From Planctomycetales bacterium (lineage in GTDB: Bacteria > Planctomycetota > JAKEIC01), in NCBI GenBank assembly GCA_022614695.1, contig JAKEIC010000208.1:1-40016 (forward strand): DNA of 40,016 nt, given 5' to 3'. The translations under genes were made by a program, and so were the position numbers. The notes beneath the pieces were generated by a model, which made no database searches, had not been told where the DNA came from, and saw only the letters and a list, made by a program, of their open reading frames with translations. Below are positions 1 to 11,057 of this stretch, one piece after another. Positions within the stretch are counted from its first letter, which is position 1. Each line of letters opens with the position of its first letter.

Positions 1-1230
1 ATGGGGTCCCCCCGCGGGAGGCTCGTCGGCTACGTGCGGGAGCTCGAGGCGCGCGCCCACGAGCAGGTCGAGAGCGAACGCCGCGAGTCGTCGCTGCTCA
101 TCGGCTCCCCGAAGATGCGCGAGGTCTGGGACCGGATACGCCGCGCGAGCCGCTCGAACGAGATCGTACTCCTGCGCGGCGAGTCGGGGACGGGCAAGAG
201 CTTCACGGCGCGCAAGATCCACGACCTCTCGCCCCGCCGCGAGAGGCCCTACGTCGAGGTCGGGCTCACGAGCGACATCGGCTCCGAGAACATGATCCAG
301 TCGGACCTCTTCGGCCACGAGAAGGGGGCCTTCACCGGGGCGACCGAGGCGAAGCCGGGGCTCTTCCAGCTCGCCGACGGGGGCACGATCTTCCTCGACG
401 AGATCGGGGACGCCTCGTCGGAGCTCCAGGCGAAGCTCCTCCGGGTGCTCGAGAAGGGGCAGTTCAAGCGGCTCGGCGGGGGCCGCGACCTGCAGGTGGA
501 CGTCCGCGTGATCGCGGCGACGAACCGCGACCTCGAGCGTCTGGTGAAGGAGGGCTCGTTCCGGCAGGACCTCTACTACCGGCTGAACGTGATCCCGATC
601 GAGCTGCCCCCGCTCCGCGAGCGCCCCGAGGACATCTCCGCCCTCGCCGAATTCCTGCTCGCCCGCGCCCTCGCCCGCGACAAGGGCTCCCGGCGGGCGT
701 TCGAGCCCGGCCTCACGGGACGGCTCCGCGCCTACGCATGGCCCGGGAACATCCGGGAGCTGGACCATGCCGTGAAGTACGCCCTCGCGATGGGGGACGG
801 CGACACGGTCCGGCTCGGCGAGTTCCCCGAGGTCGTGCGGACGGCCATGGGGGGCGGGTTCGTCCTCCCTCTCGCGACGGTGGCCGCGGCACTCCCGGCC
901 GGGCCGGTCGGGCCGGGCCGGGCGGCGCCGTCCGCCGCCGCACCCCCGCCGGGAGAGCTCGTGGACGTCTCCGGGCTCCGGCGCGTGATCCGCGGGAGCG
1001 ACCCCGTCCTCGCCGGGACCCACGAGAGGCCGTGGGAGGTCCCCGCGCACATAGACCACGCGAAGAGGCTCTGGCTCGCGACGCTCATCGAGGAGTTCGC
1101 CGGCGACCTCGGGATCATCGGGAAGTTCTGGGACCGGGGATCGGAGAAGACCCTCCGGAACCTGGTCCGGGAGTACGGCCTCGCGGAGCAGCTCGCCGCC
1201 GCGCGGGCGCGGGGGAAGCCGTCGGGGTGA
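1..1230 (+). CDS. sigma-54-dependent transcriptional activator (AAA+ enhancer-binding protein), possibly 5'-truncated by the window edge
   Basis: A bacterial enhancer-binding protein that remodels sigma-54 RNA polymerase by ATP hydrolysis. Visible in the 409 residues: Walker A GESGTGKS (60-67), the sigma-54 contact loop GAFTGA (109-114), Walker B GTIFLDEIGD (128-137), arginine-finger region FRQDLYYRLN (187-196) and WPGNIREL (247-254). The C-terminus (about 350-395, ending in SEKTLRNLVREYGL) looks like a weakened Fis-type helix-turn-helix. Only a short, probably coiled N-terminus precedes the AAA+ core; the ATG sits at base 1, so a sensory domain such as FHA or GAF may lie outside the window. 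Its TGA overlaps the GTG start of the downstream TonB-dependent receptor (GTGA), so the two are translationally coupled and the activator may govern receptor or nearby promoters (inference). Confidence 0.9.
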   Translation: MGSPRGRLVGYVRELEARAHEQVESERRESSLLIGSPKMREVWDRIRRASRSNEIVLLRGESGTGKSFTARKIHDLSPRRERPYVEVGLTSDIGSENMIQSDLFGHEKGAFTGATEAKPGLFQLADGGTIFLDEIGDASSELQAKLLRVLEKGQFKRLGGGRDLQVDVRVIAATNRDLERLVKEGSFRQDLYYRLNVIPIELPPLRERPEDISALAEFLLARALARDKGSRRAFEPGLTGRLRAYAWPGNIRELDHAVKYALAMGDGDTVRLGEFPEVVRTAMGGGFVLPLATVAAALPAGPVGPGRAAPSAAAPPPGELVDVSGLRRVIRGSDPVLAGTHERPWEVPAHIDHAKRLWLATLIEEFAGDLGIIGKFWDRGSEKTLRNLVREYGLAEQLAAARARGKPSG

Positions 1231-3278
1231 GCCGGCTCGTCTCCCCTCTCGCGGCCGCCCTCCTCCTCGCCGCCGCGGCGCCCGCCGCGGCGCAGGATCC
1301 GGCCGCCGAGCCCTCGCCGACGGAGCCGGTGGCCCAGGCGGCCCCGGCCGGGCCGGCGGCCCCCGAGCGCCCCCCGGTCCAGCTCACGGCCGAGGAGCTG
1401 CTCTTCGAGCGGAAGGAGGTCGTCGTCTCGGCCGCGCGGCGCGAGCAGCCGATCAGCCGGAGCTCCGCCGCGACCGTCGTGATCACGGCCGAGGAGATCC
1501 GCCTCTCGGGGGCCCAGAACCTGGCCGATCTCCTGCGGTCGGTCGCCGGCGTGAGCGTGATCCGCATCGGCGCCCCGGACGTCAACGTGAACGTCCGGGG
1601 ACTCAACAACAACTCGGACGCGCTGCTCCTCCTGCTGATAGACGGCCGCTCGGCGATGCTCGACTTCTTCAGCGTCGTGCTCTGGGAGCACCTGCCGGTG
1701 CTCCTCGAGGAGATCGAGAGGATCGAGTTGGTGCGGGGCCCCGCCTCGCCCCTCTACGGGCCGAACGCCTTCTCGGGTGTGGTGAACGTCATCACGAAGA
1801 AGCCGGAGGCCTGCCGGGGCGCGCGGGCGCGGCTCACGGCGGGGAACCGTGACGCGAAGGGCGGGTCGCTCGTCGCCGCCGAGCGTCTGGGTCCCTTCCA
1901 GGTGAAGCTCTCGGCCGGCTACGACTCGATGGACCACTACCCCAACCGCGTGGACCCCGCCTACCTCTCGGCGGCCGACCCGATCGCGCTCGAGCGGCGG
2001 AGCAAGGAGACGGGCAGCGAGAACATGAAGGCGATGGTCCGAGCCGACTGGGCCGAGGTGGAGGGGCTGCGCGTCTCGCTCCGCGGCGGCTGGAACCGCT
2101 CGGTCACGACCTACCTCCTCACGAGCGACACGACCTACGAGGGCACGAACGGGGACCACGGCTACCTGCAGCTCGACGCCGCCCTCGACCGGAGGGAGTC
2201 GGCGGTCCGGCTGAACGCCTACGCGCGGCGCGAGCACTACCCCGTGCGCACGGTCTTCCGCACGGCGGGGGGGCCCCTCTACGAGATGAAGGACACGATC
2301 GAGGACCTGGTCTACGACTTCGAGGCGCAGAGGTCGGTCAGGCCATTCGACGGGAACGTCCTCACCTACGGGCTCTCGGGGCGCGCCTCCTACGTCTCGG
2401 CGAGGAAGATCTTCGGCGACCACGAGAGGACGCTCATGGGGAGCCTCTTCATCCAGGACGAGTACCGGATCTTCGAGTGGCTCGACCTGACGGCGAGCCT
2501 CCGGTGGGACGACCACTCCGAGGCGGGCACGACCGTCTCGCCGCGGGGGAGCCTCGTCTTCGCCCCCCTCGCCGGCCACGTCTTCCGGGCGCTCGTCGGC
2601 CAGGCATACCTGAATCCCGACAACGTCCAGAACTACACCTCGCTCGAGATCCCGACCAACCTCCCGTCCCCGAACCCGCCCGTGGTGACGGTCACGGGGG
2701 ACGAGGACCTCCGCCCCCAGAAGCAGGTCTCCTTCGAGCTGGACTACGAGACGACGGCGATCCCGGGGGCGGTCCTCGAGACCTCGGTCTTCTACGCGGC
2801 CCTGGACGACCTGATCGTGTTCGTCCCTCCGCCGACGACGGACCCGGACAACTACCTGAACAGCGGCCGGATCGAGCTGTACGGGGGCGAGGCGTCGGCG
2901 AACCTGCGGCTCTTCCCCTGGCTCAGGGGCTTCGTGAACTACGCCTACGTCCACGTGAACAACACCTACCGGTGGATCTCGCCGAAGCACCAGGTGAACG
3001 CGGGAGCGCGGCTGCTCCCGTCGCCGGGGGTCTCGCTCTCCGCGACCGTGCACTGGACCAGCCGGCACCGCTTCACCGGGCTCGCCGCGATGCCCGCGGA
3101 CCGGGACCTCCCCGGGGGCACGTGGGTCCAGGGGCGGATCGCCTACGAGACCGCCCGGGGCGAGGTCGGGGCGGGCGAGGTGGCCCTCTGGTTCATGGCC
3201 GGGGAGTCCCGTCGCGAGTTCCCGCGCGGGGACGAGATCGGGTACCGGTTCGGGTTCACGGTCGCCTGGGCGATCTAG
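1227..3278 (+). CDS. TonB-dependent outer-membrane receptor
   Basis: A 683-residue TonB-dependent receptor starting at GTG 1227, which overlaps the preceding stop codon. The N-terminus is a typical Sec signal peptide ending near AAAQ (about residues 1-23), followed by a Pro/Ala-rich stretch, a TonB-box-like EVVVSA segment and a plug domain with the conserved features VRGLNNN, LIDGR and IERIELVRGPASPLYGPNAFSG. The remainder has the alternating pattern of a 22-strand barrel. The protein is about the usual length for vitamin B12/siderophore-type receptors, but the substrate cannot be read from the sequence. A more distal upstream start in the same frame would only run back through the activator gene. 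It ends in AWAI rather than the common terminal Phe. Confidence 0.92.
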   Translation: MSRLVSPLAAALLLAAAAPAAAQDPAAEPSPTEPVAQAAPAGPAAPERPPVQLTAEELLFERKEVVVSAARREQPISRSSAATVVITAEEIRLSGAQNLADLLRSVAGVSVIRIGAPDVNVNVRGLNNNSDALLLLLIDGRSAMLDFFSVVLWEHLPVLLEEIERIELVRGPASPLYGPNAFSGVVNVITKKPEACRGARARLTAGNRDAKGGSLVAAERLGPFQVKLSAGYDSMDHYPNRVDPAYLSAADPIALERRSKETGSENMKAMVRADWAEVEGLRVSLRGGWNRSVTTYLLTSDTTYEGTNGDHGYLQLDAALDRRESAVRLNAYARREHYPVRTVFRTAGGPLYEMKDTIEDLVYDFEAQRSVRPFDGNVLTYGLSGRASYVSARKIFGDHERTLMGSLFIQDEYRIFEWLDLTASLRWDDHSEAGTTVSPRGSLVFAPLAGHVFRALVGQAYLNPDNVQNYTSLEIPTNLPSPNPPVVTVTGDEDLRPQKQVSFELDYETTAIPGAVLETSVFYAALDDLIVFVPPPTTDPDNYLNSGRIELYGGEASANLRLFPWLRGFVNYAYVHVNNTYRWISPKHQVNAGARLLPSPGVSLSATVHWTSRHRFTGLAAMPADRDLPGGTWVQGRIAYETARGEVGAGEVALWFMAGESRREFPRGDEIGYRFGFTVAWAI

Positions 3279-3403
3279 CCGGCGGGAGGAACTCCCGGCC
3301 GATCTGCCGCGCGGCGATTCTCCCAGCCGGTCCCCCGGGGCAGGTTCTCCGCAACTCACGGCGGTGGCGCCAGTTGCGACGATGCCCGCCGCGCGCAAAT
3401 CGC

Positions 3404-3420
3404 CGGCACGGGCGTTGTTC
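3404..3420 (+). promoter_or_regulatory. candidate sigma-54 (-24/-12) promoter
   Basis: CGGCACG, 4 nt, then TTGTT matches the sigma-54 consensus TGGCACG-N4-TTGCA at most positions with the correct GG-to-GY spacing, about 40 nt before the hydrolase start and 2.2 kb after a sigma-54 activator gene. The near-invariant C of the -12 GC is T here, so this is a tentative call. Confidence 0.3.
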
Positions 3421-3460
3421 TAGTGGCCCGGCAACTCCGACAGGAGAGAAGGAGACGCCG

Positions 3461-4627
3461 ATGGCCGCGAACGAGACGACGAGGAACCACGGGACGCGCG
3501 GAGCGGGGATCCGCACCCTGGCCACGGTCGCGACGGCGCTCGCCGGCGGCTGCAGCTCGGCGGCCTGGGCCCTCCCGTCGGAGCGCGAGATCCCGGAGCT
3601 GGCGGCGCGGCTCTCGGTCGCGATGCCCGGCTCGACGGGGACGCCGGAGCCGGTCTCGGGAGTGGCGATCGAGGAGAGGGGATCCGGCCGCGCGAAGCGC
3701 ACGATCGTGATGGTCCACGGCGTCCTCTCCGACCGGCGGGTGTGGCGGTTCGTGGCGGGGGACCTCGGGCGCGACCACGACCTCGTCCTCGTGGACCTCC
3801 CGGGCTGCGGCGAGAGCGCGAAGCCCTCCCCTGCCGAGGTGGGCGAGGGCTTCTACTCGCCCGCGACGCTCGCCGCGACGGTGCTGGCGGCCCTCGAGGA
3901 GAGGTTCGAGAGCCGGGGGTTCCCGGACCGGGTGACGTTCCTGGGCCACTCCCTCGGCGGGACCGTGGTCCTCCGCATGCTCGCCGACCCGGCCCTGCGG
4001 GCGCGCCACGCGCGGATCCTCTCCCGGGTGGACGGGGCGGTCCTGCTCGCCCCGGCCGACATCGCGGTCGAGAAGAAGTACCCCGTCTTCGAGCAGATCG
4101 TGAAGCTCTCGGACATCGAGGCGGAGATCGGCGAGGCGACCGGGATCCTCGCCCGCGAGGTGCTCAAGGCCACGTTCGAGGGCGCGACCGACCCCACCCG
4201 CATGCCCCGCGAGGAGGCCGAGAGGCTCTCGGGGATCCTCGGCGACTCGGCCCGCCGCCACGCCGCCCAGGCGATGCTGCGGCGCGCGATCCCCTTCCGG
4301 GAGAACGAGCACCCCGACTGGGACGCGATCGCGCTCGTCGAGTCGCAGTACCGGAACGTCTCCGTCCCCTGCCTCCTCGTGTGGGGACGGCGCGACGAGA
4401 CCCTCCCGGTCTCGATGGGCTGGAAGCTCATGGGCCAGCTCCCCCGCGCGACGCTCCGGGTGATCCCCTCGGCCACCCACGCGCTCGCGGTCGAGCACCC
4501 GGCGCTCGTGTCGGAGCTCACGCGGCGGTTCGTCGAGTCGCGGGGCTGCGAGGGCTGGGCGCCGGTGGCCGAGCTCTCCGGGTGCACCCCGGCGATGGCC
4601 GCGACGGGTTCGCTGGTCGGGCGGTAG
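3461..4627 (+). CDS. alpha/beta-hydrolase fold protein, exported or lipid-anchored
   Basis: A 388-residue alpha/beta hydrolase with the N-terminal oxyanion motif VHG (85-87), the nucleophile elbow GHSLGG (Ser164), an acidic residue in WGRRD (Asp312) and His340 in SATHA, forming a complete catalytic triad. Residues about 180-295 form a helical cap between the core strands, as in esterases, haloperoxidases and dehalogenase-like enzymes. The N-terminus contains a hydrophobic segment ending LAGGCSS, which could be an atypical lipobox (Cys31) or an ordinary signal peptide; either way the enzyme is probably exported. ATG 3461 is preceded by a strong purine-rich ribosome binding site (GGAGAGAAGGAGA). 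The substrate is unknown. A possible sigma-54 promoter lies immediately upstream. Confidence 0.88.
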   Translation: MAANETTRNHGTRGAGIRTLATVATALAGGCSSAAWALPSEREIPELAARLSVAMPGSTGTPEPVSGVAIEERGSGRAKRTIVMVHGVLSDRRVWRFVAGDLGRDHDLVLVDLPGCGESAKPSPAEVGEGFYSPATLAATVLAALEERFESRGFPDRVTFLGHSLGGTVVLRMLADPALRARHARILSRVDGAVLLAPADIAVEKKYPVFEQIVKLSDIEAEIGEATGILAREVLKATFEGATDPTRMPREEAERLSGILGDSARRHAAQAMLRRAIPFRENEHPDWDAIALVESQYRNVSVPCLLVWGRRDETLPVSMGWKLMGQLPRATLRVIPSATHALAVEHPALVSELTRRFVESRGCEGWAPVAELSGCTPAMAATGSLVGR

Positions 4628-4655
4628 GGGTTCGAGCAGGACGCCGGAGGATCGC

Positions 4656-5810
4656 GTGAGCCCGGCACCAAGGTGGACACGCCTGGCCTTCCTCCTCCTC
4701 CTGTGCCCGGGGCTCGTGCTCGGCGGGAGCGGCTGTGTCGTCGTGCCCTACGCAAGGAAGCAGCTGCTCGGATCCGGGCCGACCGAGGAACGCCAACGGC
4801 GCGTCTCGTTCGTCGCGCTCTCGGCCACTTGCTCCCCGATCGCTCCGCGTACCGCGACTCTCAGCGTGAGGTCGGAGCGTCTGGAGGTGATACGCACCGA
4901 CCGGAGGCCGAGCACGCGGTGGAGACGGGATTGGGGCTTGGAGATTGCGTTCTGTCGCAGTCCGATCAACCGTCCTCTCGGTGAGATCTTGTACTCCGTC
5001 CCGCTTGAGTATTTCTACCCCGTGCTGCTCATCCCTTCCTGCATTGTCTCCCCCCTGGTCGCCGGCATCGGCCAGCTCGTCTCGGGTGGGGAAATCGTTG
5101 AGCCTGATGGGGATTGGCATGAGGACCGGTCCGCAGATCGGGTTCTCTCCCGCATGCCCGCCCCGGGAATTCCGCTCCGCATCGAGGGGGAGCGCTGGGA
5201 GGTCCAGCCCCCATGTACGACGGATCTCCAGGGCCGATTCGATCGGCTGGTAGCGCCAGCCCCTGGCCATCTGTTCGTGGAGGGTGTGAGCGGACCGGCT
5301 CACGTTCGGCGCGCTCTCGCCCATTGTGGCACCGAATCCTCGATACGAGTCCGGTCCGAGTCGGACTCAGCGGAGTGCACGTGCATGGTGGAAGAGGTGG
5401 AGATCCGAGCGGCGGCGCGGGCCGTGCTCGACGAGTTGCGCTGCAGGTGGGTCATTCGCGTTCGCGACTCGAATCGGCGGCCAGTCGAAGGCGCGCTGAT
5501 ACGAGTGTGCGGGCACACCTCTGCCTCGTTCGCGCTCGCGGTGCAGGATGTAGGACCTCCCGAACTCCGCAACGCTATCTTGAATCAGCTGCCGGAACGG
5601 CCGCTGCAGGATCCGCCCAAGGCGACCCTCACCAACAGATACGGCAACGCGGAACTCCGCTTTCGTTGCGCGGGATCTGATGCCGCCTTGGCGGGAGTCC
5701 CAGTGCTGATCGAGGTGAGTCATCCGCGCTTCTCGGATGCCGTGGCACTTACGAGGATTCACCAGGGAGGTCGAGATGTCGTCGAGGCAACGCTGTCGGG
5801 CGGGAGGTGA
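4656..5810 (+). CDS. hypothetical envelope protein, putative lipoprotein with unusual codon use
   Basis: A 384-residue protein I do not recognise. It starts at GTG 4656, five bases after GGAGG. The N-terminus is a signal-like hydrophobic stretch (residues 9-22) followed by GGSGC, giving a possible lipidated Cys27, though the -3 residue is atypical. A second hydrophobic segment lies at about 119-143, and the C-terminal half (from about 265) contains RWVIRVRDSNRRPVEGALIRVC, resembling the start of a carboxypeptidase-regulatory-like or Ig-like beta domain. Nine or more Cys residues suggest disulfides outside the cytoplasm. Third codon positions are visibly less GC-rich than in the neighbours (many A/T-ending codons), suggesting recent acquisition or weak selection. 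It converges on the kinase gene downstream. Confidence 0.6.
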   Translation: MSPAPRWTRLAFLLLLCPGLVLGGSGCVVVPYARKQLLGSGPTEERQRRVSFVALSATCSPIAPRTATLSVRSERLEVIRTDRRPSTRWRRDWGLEIAFCRSPINRPLGEILYSVPLEYFYPVLLIPSCIVSPLVAGIGQLVSGGEIVEPDGDWHEDRSADRVLSRMPAPGIPLRIEGERWEVQPPCTTDLQGRFDRLVAPAPGHLFVEGVSGPAHVRRALAHCGTESSIRVRSESDSAECTCMVEEVEIRAAARAVLDELRCRWVIRVRDSNRRPVEGALIRVCGHTSASFALAVQDVGPPELRNAILNQLPERPLQDPPKATLTNRYGNAELRFRCAGSDAALAGVPVLIEVSHPRFSDAVALTRIHQGGRDVVEATLSGGR

Positions 5811-5886
5811 GCGTGGACTAGTCAGCGGGGCGGAACGAGATGGGAGCGCGCTGCGCGTGTAGGCTGTCGCCGCGCGCGTTCCAGGT

Positions 5887-8823
<2,937 letters not shown>

Positions 8824-8953
8824 GGGGGGGAATTGGACGATCCGGGAGCCCCGGCGTCAACGGGCGAGCCTCCGCGCCGGGAGGTTCTCCCGACCCAGGC
8901 GTTTTCCGCCGGTCCCCGGGCCGCCTCCTCCCGCGGGACGCCACGGGGAGATC

Positions 8954-8969
8954 CGGCACGGGGCTTGAT
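8954..8969 (+). promoter_or_regulatory. weak sigma-54-like element in a divergent intergenic region
   Basis: The 185 bp between the kinase start and the small lipoprotein contain CGGCACG-N4-TTGAT, the same layout as the element at 3404 but again without the -12 GC. I see no convincing sigma-70 box pair here. Low confidence; it may be chance. Confidence 0.15.
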
Positions 8970-9008
8970 CTTCCCCGGTCGTCCGCCGAGGCGGACGGGA
9001 GGATCTCC

Positions 9009-9233
9009 ATGGGGAAGAAGATGATGCTCGCGGGGCTGGCGGCGGCGGGGATGGCCTGCGCCATCGGGTGCCGGACCCCGGATTCCGCCGCGTCGGACGC
9101 GCGCCTGGCGGTGCGCCTCCCGGGGGCGGGCGGGGCCGCCTCGGCGTCGCCGGCGCCCGAGGGCGGGCTCCGCCCGGTCGGGGTCGAGTTCGTCGCCGAG
9201 CAGGTCCGGCTCTGCGGCGGGAGGATCCGGTAG
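9009..9233 (+). CDS. small hypothetical lipoprotein (74 aa)
   Basis: A 74-residue protein beginning MGKKMMLAGLAAAGMACAIGC: a short lipoprotein signal with a lipobox-like AIGC (Cys21), then an Ala/Pro-rich, mostly disordered chain ending in VEFVAEQVRLCGGRIR. GGGAGGA lies about six bases upstream of ATG 9009. It is followed after two bases by a second tiny lipoprotein gene, so the pair is probably one transcript. No function is recognisable; the high Ala/Pro/Gly content and short length make it a modest call, supported mainly by the ribosome binding site and lipobox. Confidence 0.6.
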   Translation: MGKKMMLAGLAAAGMACAIGCRTPDSAASDARLAVRLPGAGGAASASPAPEGGLRPVGVEFVAEQVRLCGGRIR

Positions 9234-9235
9234 CC

Positions 9236-9550
9236 ATGGGAGGCGCACGGCTGTTCGCGGGCCTCGGGTTCGCCGCGCTGATCGGGGCCGGGTGCGTCTC
9301 TCCGGGCTCCGGGCTCTCGGAGGAGGAGGCGGCCTACCGCCGGGTCGCGCGGCGGTACGAGTGCGCCGAGGCCGTGGCTCGTGGCAACCCGATGCCGCAA
9401 GCCGCCGCCGCGGAGCGGTACTACCGCAGCGGGCTCGGTCGGCGCGGCGGGCAAGGCCGGGGCTCCTTGACCCCGGCGGAGCGGGACGGCGCGGGGAGCA
9501 TCGCGACGATCCTGCTCCTGCCGTTCCTCCTGTTCGGGGGAGGGAGGTAG
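9236..9550 (+). CDS. small hypothetical lipoprotein (104 aa)
   Basis: A 104-residue protein starting at ATG 9236, eight to ten bases after GGGAGGA within the end of the preceding gene. MGGARLFAGLGFAALIGAGC forms a lipoprotein-type signal (Cys20). The mature part holds a charged helical stretch (EEEAAYRRVARRYECAEAV) and a C-terminal hydrophobic tail (IATILLLPFLLFGGGR) that could insert in a membrane. The tail and the preceding LTPAERDGAGS are reminiscent of small two-helix membrane proteins, but I recognise no family. It is probably co-transcribed with the 74-residue lipoprotein two bases upstream. Confidence 0.6.
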   Translation: MGGARLFAGLGFAALIGAGCVSPGSGLSEEEAAYRRVARRYECAEAVARGNPMPQAAAAERYYRSGLGRRGGQGRGSLTPAERDGAGSIATILLLPFLLFGGGR

Positions 9551-9620
9551 CCTCAAATCGGCGGCGCCGGGAGCCGATAACTCTCCGGGAGGCGGTCCGC
9601 CCGCGCGGACCCGTACCGGC

Positions 9621-11057
9621 TTGCCCGCGACCCTCGCCCCCGCCGCCCTCCCGCGAGACGCGCGCGAGGCCGAGGCCGGCGCCAGGTTCGACGCGCTCCG
9701 CCGCCGCCACCCCGCCCTCGTCTACGAGTCTTTCGAGACGGCCCGGGACGGGTCGGCCCTGCGGGTACGGTTCCGGATCCGGCTCCTGCCGGACATCCTG
9801 TTCGAGCCGGAGACCGTCTTCCCGGATGTCCCGTGGGACCGGGTGCTGCGGCTCCCGCCGGCCGCCCTCGGGCGGGCCCTGTTCCACCTGGGGCTGATCG
9901 AGTGCCTCTCGCACTGGAAGGCCGCGTGCCCCCCCCGGATCGAGGTCCGGGCGGGGCCCCTGGACGCCGACGAGAGGGCGTTCTTCCTGGACCTCCTCCG
10001 GCGGGGGCTGTCGGAGTTCTTCTACGTGAACAGGCTCGACCCGCGCCGACCGGACCTGGTGGAGGTCGCCGCGTCGGCCCCGGACCGCGCGCCCCGCCCC
10101 GCGCCGGCCCCGGACCCGGGCGCGCCCGGGCTGTTCGGGGTGGGCGGGGGGAAGGACTCGGCGCTCGGGCTGGGGATCCTCCTCGAGTCGCGCCGGCCGG
10201 TCCGGCCGCTCCTCCTGAACCCCGTCCCCGCGGCCCGGGCCGTCTGCCGGGCGCTCGGGTCACCCGAGCCGCTGGTCGTCTCGCGCACGATCGCGCCCGA
10301 CCTCCTGCGCCTGAACGGCGAGGGCTACTGGAACGGCCACACGCCGTTCTCGGCCCTGCTCGCGGCGCTCGGGACCGCGGCCGCGCTCCTCCACGGCGCA
10401 CCGGAGTTCCTCGTCGCCAACGAGAGGAGCGCCGGCGAGGGGAGCCTCCGCTGGCGCGGGCTCGAGGTGAACCACCAGTACAGCAAGGGGGGCCGGTTCG
10501 AGCGCGCCTGGCGGGGGTTCGCCCGGCGGCGGATCGGGGACGTGCGGTACGCGAGCCTGCTCCGGCCGCTCGGGGAGCTGCAGGTGGTGCGGGCCCTCGC
10601 GGGGCGGCCGGCGGCGCACGGGGCGTTCGTCTCCTGCAACCGGGGCGGGCGCGAGGGGCGCTGGTGCCGGACCTGCCCGAAGTGCCTGTTCACGGCGACC
10701 CTCCTCTCGGCGTTCCTCCCGGGGCCGGAGGTGGCGGCGATCCTCGGCGGGGACCCGCTCGCGGACCCGGCCGGCGCCGCGACCCTCCTCGCCCTCTGCG
10801 GGGTGGGCGCCCCGAAGCCCCTCGACTGCGTGGGGACGCTCGCCGAGTCGCGGGCGGCGGTCGCGCTCGCGGCCGACCGGCGGCGCTCGGAGGGGGCCCT
10901 TCCCCCCGCGCTCGGGGGGGCCGCCCTGGCCCTCGGACCCCGCCTCGAGGCGGCCCGGGCCGACGCTCCCCGGCTCCTCGCCGGGTGGGGCGACGACCGG
11001 GGGCTCACGCCGGCCGAGCGGGACGCGGTCCGGCGCGCAGCGGAGGTCGGAGCATGA
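9621..11057 (+). CDS. murL: UDP-MurNAc-L-Ala-L-Glu epimerase (MurL-like)
   Basis: A 478-residue protein resembling MurL, which in Xanthomonas converts the terminal L-Glu of UDP-MurNAc-L-Ala-L-Glu to D-Glu in an ATP-dependent reaction. It has a PP-loop-like ATP motif GVGGGKDSALG (173-183), a middle region with ANERSAGEGS and NHQYSKGGRFE, and a cysteine cluster WCRTCPKC (348-355) followed by LFTATLLSAF. The decisive context is the overlapping downstream MurD-type ligase (ATGA), the same pairing as MurL-MurD2. TTG 9621 is the first available start and is tentative: no good Shine-Dalgarno sits before it, though the conserved region begins only about residue 30. Expected to act in the cytoplasm in peptidoglycan precursor synthesis, replacing the need for free D-glutamate. 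Confidence 0.82.
   Translation: MPATLAPAALPRDAREAEAGARFDALRRRHPALVYESFETARDGSALRVRFRIRLLPDILFEPETVFPDVPWDRVLRLPPAALGRALFHLGLIECLSHWKAACPPRIEVRAGPLDADERAFFLDLLRRGLSEFFYVNRLDPRRPDLVEVAASAPDRAPRPAPAPDPGAPGLFGVGGGKDSALGLGILLESRRPVRPLLLNPVPAARAVCRALGSPEPLVVSRTIAPDLLRLNGEGYWNGHTPFSALLAALGTAAALLHGAPEFLVANERSAGEGSLRWRGLEVNHQYSKGGRFERAWRGFARRRIGDVRYASLLRPLGELQVVRALAGRPAAHGAFVSCNRGGREGRWCRTCPKCLFTATLLSAFLPGPEVAAILGGDPLADPAGAATLLALCGVGAPKPLDCVGTLAESRAAVALAADRRRSEGALPPALGGAALALGPRLEAARADAPRLLAGWGDDRGLTPAERDAVRRAAEVGA

Noticed and set aside
732-3398. Very long minus-strand reading frames (for example 888 codons opposite the TonB receptor)
   Set aside because: They are high-GC shadows: Arg/Gly/Pro-rich, no domains, and fully opposite clearly recognisable genes.
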